A stretch of DNA of 64,000 nucleotides from Heterodera schachtii (lineage: Eukaryota; Nematoda; Chromadorea; Rhabditida; Heteroderidae): positions 1,779,852-1,843,851 of the forward strand of contig SIJG01000007.1 of the NCBI GenBank assembly GCA_023374025.1, in the 5' to 3' direction. Position 1 is the first letter of the stretch. Each line of letters opens with the position of its first letter. The position numbers were made by a program, and so were the translations under genes. Below are positions 34,277-43,358 of the stretch, piece by piece. Under the pieces are notes generated by a model. It made no database searches and was not told the origin of the DNA. It saw only the letters and a program-made list of their open reading frames with translations.

Positions 34277-36367
34277 TAGAAAATGAAATAATTTCGAGAA
34301 AATTTAATTATTAAGAAAATTAATTCAGTCCAAATATATTTTCACTGTGATTTATTTAAAAAAAATTATGAAAATATGAATTTAAAATATTGGGTCCACG
34401 AAGCATAATTTTTGGGGCTTCGTTTTTAGGCACAAAATCGCAAAATTGGCACGAAAATAGGCAAATAAATTTTAACGCTTTTTAGGTAGCAAAAGTTTGT
34501 ATTTCAATTGTAAATGAAAATTAAATATTTTCCGGCGGTGCCGATAGGCGCCGCCGGAAAATTTTTGAAAATTTAGTTCTGATTTGTTGACAGATTTTTT
34601 CACCAAAAATGCTAATTTTTGCAATTAAAAGCCAAGTGATAACTTTTTTTCGCTTTTAAAAACGCTTTTTTTTTTGCGGCGCGCTTCCAAAAATTTTGGA
34701 GGACAGGGGACTAGGCGGCGCCGATAGGTGCAGCCGGGAAAAATTAACAGTTTTTGTCCAAAAAATTGTCTAAAGTTTGCCAAAAATCTTATTTTCTTGA
34801 TAAAATAGTTACATTATGCCATAAAATTTTGAAATTATGAGTTTATTTAAGAAATCAGAACAAATTTTGGTCGATACCCCAAATCAGAACATTTCTGATA
34901 AATCAGAACAGATCGAAACCCTGATTTATATCCATATTTTATGCCCATATTTTGGCATTTTTCCAAAAAACCTCTAATAGAACGGCCCCCAACAGATAAA
35001 TTGGCCTTTTTGACCTCAAAAACCGGAAAATTTTTCAAAAAATCAGTTTTTCACAAAATTTTCCAGAGAATATTGAATAAATTTAAATTTTCTTAAAAAT
35101 TGTTAATTTTGGGGCAAAAATAAGCAAAATTTTGCTTTTTGGGTTTATTTTTCGCTAAAAATTAGTAAATTTTAGCTTTATCGTGTACTTTTCTTCTGAA
35201 ATGATTTTACTACCATATTTAGCTATTTTTGAAGGTTTTACTTTATATTTAACAAATTTAAAGAAATTTTGGGGAATTATACCCTCAATTTGGGAAAATT
35301 TATGTCCATATTTTTGCTATTTTATGTCCATATTTCGCGATTTTTGGTCCATATTTTATGGCCATATTTTGCGATTTTATATCCATATTTTTCCGAGCCC
35401 TACTCATAATTCCTTTCAAATTCCAATTTTTCTCGTTAACGCTAACCAAAAATTTTTTTTTCTTTAAAAAAAGTTGTTCTAAATCACTAAATATGTATGT
35501 AGGTCATTTTACAAAATCGCGGCGAGTTGGCGTTGTCAACACAGTTTTTTCATTTTTCCTATTTTTATTGCATAAAATTGCGGCTCATTTTGAAGAGAAT
35601 TTTGTTTTGAAGCTAATTAGCTTAGTTTTTCCTACAATCATCCAATTTTTATATAAAATTTAATTGATCAAATCTAACAATGTTTCTGAAAAATTTCTTC
35701 CGACCAAACGGAAATGCCCCAAGGGCGGAGGTCCCTGCGAGCTCGCACCTCCAGCAAAGCGAAGAGAACACAAAACCCCGCCCAGCCCAAACACACAAAC
35801 AAAACAAATGCCTATTTTTCTCTTCCTTCGACCGATGGGCGAGCAAAGAAAAGACGCCAATTGCAAAGGGAGGGGAGGCGCATAAAAAGGGAGAGAGCGA
35901 AGCATTGGGCGCACAGAGAGAGGGAAAGAGAGAGAGAGGCAGCGCACGGAGCGCCGTGGGGGCGTCACTTCGGTGCATTTGCGATTCATTTGCCACTCAT
36001 TCCCTCCCTCCCTCCCTTTCATCCGCTACCCAATCGAAATGCGTCGAAACAATTTTTTCCCAACTCGTTTTTTTGGAGTACGGATAGCGAGAAGATAGAC
36101 AATTCATGGCACATTAACTAACACCAACAGAAGTGCAAAAAAAACGAATTGCCTAAAAACGAGTTTGAATTTTTAATGACCAAAATTGAAAAGTAGTTAA
36201 CCTTCCTCCTGTATTATACAGGTACCTATTCCCATGAAGAGTAAATTATTTTTCGAATCTCACAATATGTGTCTTTTTTATAATTTCATATTTTTATTTC
36301 CATTCTTTTTAAGTGAATTTGTTCTTTATCCATTGCTTACAAACAACCCATTGATTCTTCGTCAAAA
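34277..36367. other. AT-rich intergenic DNA with unclassified repeats
   Basis: From 34330 to 35660 the sequence is very AT-rich and built of related words (ttttatgtccatattttt, ttttggcaaaatt), with a GC-rich palindrome near 34528-34560 and a related ggcggcgccgatagg at 34714-34731. It looks like an old, degraded repeat. From 35690 to 36050 the DNA is purine- and GC-richer and may be the histone H1 promoter region. No gene is supported. Confidence 0.5.
34528..34560. repeat. GC-rich palindrome around gccgataggcgccgccgg
   Basis: The sequence ttttccggcggtgccgatag is followed by gcgccgccggaaaa, so the two sides can pair as a hairpin with a short loop. A second related word lies 180 bp downstream. 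It may be an end or centre of an old element. Confidence 0.5.
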
Positions 36368-37419
36368 ATGTCATCTGCCCCTTCGATTGCTTCTCCAACT
36401 TTGCAGGCTCCTGCTTCGTCTCAACAAACTCCGAAGAAATCTCTGACGCCGACGAAAGCTTCAAAATCGAAATCGCTGAAGGCGGCCAAGCCGAAGGCAA
36501 TGAAGGCCTCTAAGCCAAAGTTGCCAAAAGCTTCCAAGCCCAAGTCTCCGAAGGTTTCCAAATCGAAAGCGCCGAAGGTCAAAACTGCTAAGGCTCCGTC
36601 AAACCATCCGCCTTACAGCTCAGTAAGAGATGATTCCGATAAGAAATAGGCAAATATTGGTCACCTTTTCAGATGATCAAGAAAGCGATCGCTGAGTTGA
36701 AAGAGAAGAAAGGCAGCAGTCGTACAGCGATGTAAAGCATCATTTGATATTTTAAAAACCAATCTAATTTTAGTCTGAAATATCTCATGTCCCACTACCA
36801 ATTGGGCGAGAACGCGACGAAGGTGGGTTTGCTTGAAAAAACGTAAATTATTTTTTATTCCGTACATTTTAGATCAATTCCAGCCTCAAATTGGGCCTTA
36901 AGCGCGGCGTTGTTTCGGGTGAATTGAAGCAAGTCAAAGGCGTTGGTGCTTCTGGTTCTTTCCGTCTCGGCGGAAGTGGCACTCCAAAAACATCGGATGT
37001 GAAAAAGAGCCCAAAGAAAAGAATTGCTGCGAAGAAGCCATCGGTGATGAAAGCGACGCCGAAGAAAGCCAAAAAGGCCGTCCCGAAGAAGTCGCCGGCT
37101 GCGAAGAAGGCGAAGCCCACCGCTGCTGCAAAACCCGAAGTTCCTCTGCCCGTTTCGCCGGCAGTGACAAAGTCTAAGACCGCGAAGACACTGAAGAAAA
37201 GCGTTCCGAAAAAGTCTAAGATGGCCAAGAGATCTCCTAAGGTGCTTTTTTCCTCTATTTTGTTGCACATTTATAACTTAACTTCTTTCTCAGATCGCTA
37301 AGAAGCCGAAGACTCCGAAGAAGGCGGCGGGGGGTGCGAAAACTTCGCGGAAGGTCAAGAAGGTGGTCGCTTCGAAGTCTGTCAAGAAGGATGTCGGTGC
37401 TGAAACTGCTGCTTCTTGA
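36368..37419 (+). CDS. Linker histone H1
   Basis: Five exons. The N-terminal tail is long and built of repeats such as PKLPKASKPKSPKVSKSKAP. The globular domain starts after NHPPYSS and continues MIKKAIAELKEKKGSSRTAI, LKYLMSHYQLGENATK, INSSLKLGLKRGVVSGELKQ and VKGVGASGSFRL, which is the winged-helix fold that binds linker DNA at the nucleosome dyad. The C-terminal tail is rich in Lys, Ala and Pro (for example KKAVPKKSPAAKKAKP) and ends at TGA 37417-37419. The gene has introns, at 36623-36672, after TAI, after ATK and near 37240, as in other nematode H1 genes and unlike the replication-dependent histones of animals in general. Confidence 0.95.
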
Positions 37420-37820
37420 ATATTTCTTTTCCTCCCTTCCATCGATCTCCAAAATGTAAAATTCGTTTATGTATCTCTCAATTACCTTGCATTTTTCACT
37501 CAGATATTTTCCGATCATTCTTCACTCCGTTTGTTTTCGCGCAATTATCTTTGCCTTTTTGAGAATATATGATTTGATTTTAATAGTGATGCTCTTTTGT
37601 CATCACTTTTCATTTGACAACATTAGGGCGACAGTCTTAAATTGAATTGCTTAATTCCAGCGAGTTTATTGAAATTTTCGTGGAAATAAACCATGGTGTG
37701 AATCGTTCAGCCTAAAGAGGTTTACTGATTTACAATGGTAACTGAGTATTTTTTTTTTTTACAAAAGTTGCTTAGATTTTTTATGTAGGTATATTTGGAT
37801 AATAAATATTAATTGGGGTA

Positions 37821-40492
37821 TTATTTCTTCCCAAACGGTCCTCCGATGCCTCCCCCGCCAATTCCACCGAAGCCTCCGCAAATTCCGCAGCTCCACAAAC
37901 ACGCTTCGGCAATTGACTGTAAGATTGGACGTGAAATTTCAATTGTTTTTATTTACTCGAGCACCTGATAAATTGGCCCGACTTCGCCTCTAATCAAGCC
38001 CCGGCCTTAAGGTTATTTTCGGTTTTGGGTCGCACTTATAAATTGTAAAATGAAAGGCAATCATGTCTTTTACTGGTCCCGAACAATTTTTTAAAAAAGT
38101 TTTCTGAAAATCTAATAATAGGTTTCTTGGGGTATTTTTAGGCGCTGAGTACGAATCCGGCCTCCTTTTTGGCGAATTCCGAGCCCTGAACCCAAATTCG
38201 AACATTTTTCGAAAAAATTTTTTTGGAATTTAACTTTTTAATTCTAAGAATGGTTTAAATGATCGATTTATTGAAGCATTGAGTGATGACATTAATATTT
38301 CTATATTTTAACCATTTTCAGATTAATAAATGAAATTCGTGGATTTGAATTTTCGAGTTTTTATTCGAATTCGGGTCCGGGTTTCGCAATTGTTCGAAAT
38401 GGATGCCAGATCCATGATCAGCGGCCCCGAAAACCATTGGAAATGCGTTTTCATGACTTTCGGAACAGAAATTTTTTTTGAAAAATGTTCGGGTTCAGGG
38501 TTCGGAATTCGCCAAAAAGGAGGCCGGATTCGGAAAAAGTTCAGATTACCGACAACATAGATTTGCGAATAAATTTTATATCAATAGATTCGTCTCAGTG
38601 AGAGAAGTCGAATGGTACCATTTTTAGGGCGCGGCGACGATTCTGAACAGAGTTACAGACCCGGGACTGAAGTGGCCAAATGCCTTAGGGACTGAACCGT
38701 CCAAAGCCTTAAAACGCATAAAATGCAACAAAATATATATCAATCTCTTCCTCTCGGTTGTAAAGGATGAATGCGAAAGAATTTTTTATCCAAAAGGAAA
38801 TTGACAAAAGTTATGGGTCCTCAAAACCTCAAAAAATGACCCTGATAAAAAAGATTCTAAGGGACTGAATTGTCAAACTAAAAGTGAATTGGTGAGTGTA
38901 TTTTGGCCATAACACCGCACACTCGACTACGGCGGCCAATAGGTGGGGCGAGACTACGGGCTACGGAAGAAGTCCGCGCGTGATCCGCAGGCGGTTGACT
39001 GATTGGCGGGGGCCCTTCGGGCCCCCGCAGTCAACCGCCTGTGGCGCTCGTCAGACGTCTTCCTCCGCCCTCCGTCTCGCCCCACTACTTGCTCCGTCTT
39101 CGCATGCTCGCCAAGGCGGGCGCTGCGCGCCCGCAGAAATGGATTCCTGGCAATTATAAACCAAGAGGAATCGGCTGATCTATTTTTTGTTGCATTTATG
39201 CGTTTTAAGGCTTTGGACGGTTCAGTCCCTAAGGCATTTGGCCACTTCAGTCCCGGGTCTGTAACTCTGTTCAGAATCGTCGCCGCGCCCTAAAAATGGC
39301 ACCATTCGACTTCTCTCACAGAGACGAATCGATTGATATTAAATTTATATGCAAAATCAATGTTGTCGGTAATCTGAACTTTTACCCCGGATTCGTACTC
39401 AGCGCCTCAAAATACCCCAAGAAATATATTATTAGAATTTTCAGAAAAGTTTAAAAAACAATTTTTTTCGGGACCAGTAAAAGACATGATTGCCAGTAAC
39501 CAAAAGCGGGTAATCGTAAAGCTGCAGGTACCCTCCAGCAAACTACGATAGCATTGGCCGTCCGGGTGTTTGGGCTAAAACGGTCCGGGTACAGAAAAGC
39601 CGAGTCGGGGTCCGAGCTTTTCAACCGGGTATTGAAACAATCCCAAAAATTATTTTTCCAAATCAATTTTTTCCACGAAAATAAAAGCTTATTTTCATGA
39701 AGTTAGAAAAATTTTCCCAATCTTTAGGAATTTTTAAAAAATTTCCGATTTACAGTCTATTCGGATCACCATGAAGGGGTGATCGGACCAAGTTGGTGTA
39801 AAGACTTTTGATCAGCGCCAAAAATATTATCGAATCTGTGATCAAATCTCGCGGTGGATCACGAAATACGGCTTTTTTGTGGTGTTGATAAATTTTTGAC
39901 CACCCATAATTTGTGCATAATATGTTTAATAAATAAAGTGTTTAGGTAAAACAATCCTAATGAGTAGGGGATGCGACTTTTAGTGACGAAAAATCCCGAA
40001 ATAGTTAACTAAAATAGTGAGTAAAAATGCCAAAATAGTGAGAAAATAGTGAAAAAAAGTCCGAAATAGTGACGTTTTAGTGACATATTTTCAAATTAGT
40101 GAATTTTTCCTTAGAATTTTCTTTAAAATAGAGAAACTTAACTGAAGGTTTTTAAATTTCCCGTAAATGTTTTGCCAATGGCAATTTCTGACCTGAAGAA
40201 AGCAATAACGACGAAATCCCCCACAATCGGGCTCAAAATCGCTGCAGAAAGTCCCAACACCACCGAATCCATTCAATTGTCCGTTTACTCCGTTGACAAA
40301 TGCCCAATTTCCAACTAACAAAGTCCCAAAAAGGTTATCATCATCGTTTGGTCGGCATTTTGAGGTGCCAACGGAGAAAATTTGACGGAGAGGGACAATT
40401 TTTGAGTCATTTTTATGATGGAAAAATGGGGAAGGGAAAGAAAGGCCAAAAAGGAAGAGAAGTGCAAAATAATAACAATTTATATGGAACAT
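37821..40492 (-). CDS. Secreted ShKT-domain protein, two exons split by a 2.3-kb intron
   Basis: Exon 1 is 40492-40193 (100 codons) and exon 2 is 37916-37821 (32 codons including stop), joined in phase 0. The N-terminus MFHINCYYFALLFLFGLSFP is a signal peptide. A Gly/Asn-rich middle leads to a six-Cys module, C-x6-C-x6-C-x8-C-x3-C-x2-C. It is split by the intron after the third Cys (YCFLQ|SIAEACLWSCGIC). This is the ShKT (SXC) pattern common in nematode secreted and astacin-associated proteins. The tail is glycine-rich (GGFGGIGGGGIGGPFGKK). The only intron contains the foldback element at 38056-39494. Completion of the Cys pattern across the junction is the main evidence for joining the two exons. 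Confidence 0.75.
38056..39494. mobile_element. 1.44-kb nested foldback element
   Basis: The left end ggcaatcatgtcttttactg is matched at the right end by cagtaaaagacatgattgcc. Moving inward, further inverted pairs follow. One is the region with ggcgctgagtacgaatcc against ggattcgtactcagcgcc. Others are ttccctaaggcatttggcc-type sequence at 38680 and 39225, and taggtggggcgagac against gtctcgccccactac near the centre. A GC-rich hairpin (cgggggcccttcgggccccc) lies at 39005-39030. Several inner words resemble the arms of the 10773-11243 MITE. No target duplication was found and no protein is encoded. Confidence 0.85.
39690..39830 (+). repeat. Dispersed hairpin repeat, copy 2
   Basis: Contains ggatcaccatgaaggggtga followed by tcggaccaagttggt. 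A close copy lies at 6690-6730 (agatcaccatgaaggagtga, then tctgatcatgttggt). In both, atcacc and ggtgat-type words can pair around atgaag, and both are preceded by aaaattttcccaat-like sequence. The two copies are 33 kb apart and each lies near degraded foldback-related DNA. Confidence 0.6.
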
Positions 40493-40847
40493 TAAGGTAA
40501 AAATGGATTTAATGAATAAAATTTTTTTTTACAAAAATGGGTAGCAAATGCCGGGCCGAACGATCGAATCGAATGTTTGCACAGCCAAACACTTTTTCAT
40601 GACACTTTTAAATCGGTGTGTCTTTTTTTGGATTGGTTTTTGGATGACGTCACTCATTTTTCATTAAAAGTAAAATGATTAAACACAAACAACAAAATAT
40701 GTACATACAATAAATGTCAAAGAACTGTTCTTTGATTTGGTTCCTTTGAAGTTGTTTCTTTTGCCAATTTCCTTTTCCGTCCCTTTTCATTTTGTGCCAT
40801 CATTTTTCATTTTTCTTTTCCATTTTTCTTTTTTCTTCCTTTTCCCA

Positions 40848-42089
40848 TCATCCGAACATCAGACTACGGTAATACTGGTTGAGCAACGCCGAATACGATG
40901 ACGAACCCCCGAGGCCATTTGCGCCCAGCGAAGAAAAGGACGACAGAGGCGAAGAGGAATAGGGAGAGGTCATCCCGTAACTGGAAACGGTAAAATGTTC
41001 GAATTCAGTCGAATTTATAAAAGAGATTGTTGGCGCCCCGCCCAAAACCCTTCAAAAACGACTCACCCGCCTCCCATACCGTAGCCGTTTATTGTTCCCA
41101 TACCGTAGCCGTTCATTGTTCCCATACCGTAGCCGTTCATTCCGTAGGGCATTGTTCCCGTACCGTAGCCGTTCATTGTTCCCATACCGTAGCCGTTCAT
41201 TGTTCCCATACCGTAGCCGTTCATCCCGTAGGGCATTGTTCCCATACCGTAGCCGTTCATTGTTCCCATACCGTAGCCGTTCATTCCGTAGGGCATTGTT
41301 CCCATACCATAGCCGTTCATTCCGGTGCCGATACCGTATCCGTTCGGCATGTTCCCATAAGGCGATGTTCCTCCCGTACCGTAACCTCCATACGGATTTG
41401 TGTTGCTGCTGCTGCTGCTCCCTTGCTGACCTTTTTAAATAAATTTGAATCCAAAATCATCGGATAAATGGGTGATAATTACTTACAACAAATTCCGTTT
41501 ACGCATGTTTCTCGTGGGTCGGCGCACCAAAATTTGAGGCTGCCGCTGCAAGTGCCATCGGCGAAAGTGCCCAACGGACAGCCGTAAAAGCCGGGGTTTT
41601 TGGAAGGTTGGCATAAAAAGGAAAAAGCGGTTAAAATGGGGCCAAAGGGAGGGAAGGGGAAGCACTCACAACAAATGCCGTTGTAACAGTTCTCTTTGGG
41701 ATCCATGCAAAAGAATTTGAGGCCATCACAAGCTGAAAATGAGTGAACGGTTTGAAGCTTATCCATTTATATTTTTATGAGAGTTTTTAATGACAGTGAA
41801 TCATCAGCCGAATTAAGGGTTAATTAGGCGTAGACTTTCCCATCTAATTTCCCCACTCTTTTTGACCCATTCACTGACTTCCGTCCGCCGTTTGGCCAAG
41901 CGGACACTGATTATAACCACCGCCACCGTATCCACCACCATATCCACCACCGTATCCCCCACCGTATCCCATATTTTGACCGTTCATTCCTCCATAGCCG
42001 TAACCCATTAAGGAGTTTTGAGCATTGGAAAAGGACAAAAGGCAAAGAAAAAATGAAAGTGCCTCAGGAAGAAACGGAGATGAAGCCAT
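40848..42089 (-). CDS. Secreted Cys-rich protein with Gly/Tyr/Met tandem repeats
   Basis: Starts at ATG ending 42089 (MASSPFLPEALSFFLCLLSF, signal peptide). A GYGGG-repeat leads to two copies of a Cys motif. The first, split by an intron, reads QCPLGQTADG then TCDGLKFFCMDPKENCYNGICC. The second reads GCPLGTFADGTCSGSLKFWC then ADPRETCVNGICC. A Ser-rich linker follows, then about ten copies of an eight-residue NGYGMGTM/PYGM unit. The last exon is Ser/Tyr-rich and ends SLMFG at 40848. Introns fall at phase 1 (41868 to 41734 region), phase 1 (about 41500-41439) and phase 2 (about 41071-40983). The Cys motif with a terminal CC pair resembles small nematode secreted domains. The glycine-tyrosine part suggests an extracellular matrix, cuticle or eggshell role (inference). 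Confidence 0.8.
41079..41345 (-). repeat. 24-bp coding minisatellite
   Basis: The unit attgttcccataccgtagcc is extended by gttc on the plus strand and repeats about ten times, some copies separated by cgtagggc. It encodes NGYGMGTM on the minus strand. Long open frames on the plus strand are shadows of this repeat. Confidence 0.9.
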
Positions 42090-43358
42090 AGGAAAGGAAA
42101 GGCGAAAATTGGGGAAAGTCAGCAGCAAAAAAGTGACGGAGAAGGAAAAACGGACAATTCATTAATTAAGTTTGGTACCGATTAATAAAATCATCAATTA
42201 AAAAGTGTCTATTTGCACATCTGTGATGAGAAAAGAATTAACTGATAAATTAACTGGATAAATTTGACACATTAAAATAAACAATCATTTCGAAATTGAA
42301 TTTATAAAAATGAAATCGAATGAAGAAAATTTAAATTTTTTTTTAAATAAATTGTTAAAATAATAAAAATTAAAAAATCAAACAAAAATTATTATGTCGA
42401 ATATTTCAAGTTTCTCGCCATTTTTTAAATAATTTTATTGTACGAAAACACATGCGTGTGGTATTTGTTTAAAATTGACTCATTAATAATTAATTAATTG
42501 TTCGCAAATTGGGTAAAGAAAAGAAATTTCGGACAGAGGCGACAAAACGTGATCAAAACAACGATCAGCAGCTGATCAGCAAATCGGTTGGACTGCGAAT
42601 ATCATCCTTTAAACAAACATTTATTAATCTCTTTTTGATTTTAATTGACACCAAAATTCGGTGTAAGCCGCCAATTTTGGCATTTTATAAATTGCCATAT
42701 TTTGGAGTTTAATTAATAATTAATTCTGTGTTTTTACATTTACACAAAATACAACAAATAAACGGTGCCCTTTAAACACATTAAAATTAAGCTGTTACGG
42801 TGCCTTTTTTGGCCATTCCCTCGTCACATTTTGCCCAATCGGCTGATCAGTGCCCATCCCACGCCAATCGCTGCTTCGAATGTTTGCCCGTGGATTATCC
42901 CCCGGGGGATCAGAAATTCGACCCAATAAAAAGGGACTATCGATTGGTCCTTATCACTGAGCAGTAGTCATTTCCATTTTATCAGCTCATCCCTAAAAGT
43001 GAATGGGCACAAAAGAATTTGTTAACATAAAAAACGCGTCGTTCTAACGGAGGAAAAATTCCATCGGCCGACCGAAGGGAAAAAATCGGACGAAAATTCC
43101 GTAATAAATACAAAGATAATAATTAATAAATTAATTAATTAATTACTCATCTGTTATCACAAAACAGGAGCTTACCAATCAAATTTTCAATTTAAAAATG
43201 TCTTCCGAAGAATTAATTGTTCAGTTAATTTGTCAAAACAATTGGACTTTTGTTTATTTATCCAAAATTAATTAATATTTTTTAATTATTTATTTTAGCA
43301 TTTTCTCCCCTTTTTTCCTTTTTCCTTTTTCGTCTTTCATTTCTTTTAATTTCTTAAA
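42090..43358. other. AT-rich divergent intergenic region
   Basis: About 1.3 kb with many taattaatt blocks separates the starts of the Gly/Tyr-rich gene (minus) and the transporter gene (plus). A somewhat GC-richer stretch lies at 42840-42960. No gene is supported. Confidence 0.5.

Noticed and set aside
41027..41467. 146-codon plus-strand frame (HTVAVHCS-type repeats)
   Set aside because: It is the opposite strand of the coding minisatellite of the Gly/Tyr-rich gene, which has signal peptide, Cys motifs and consistent splicing on the minus strand.
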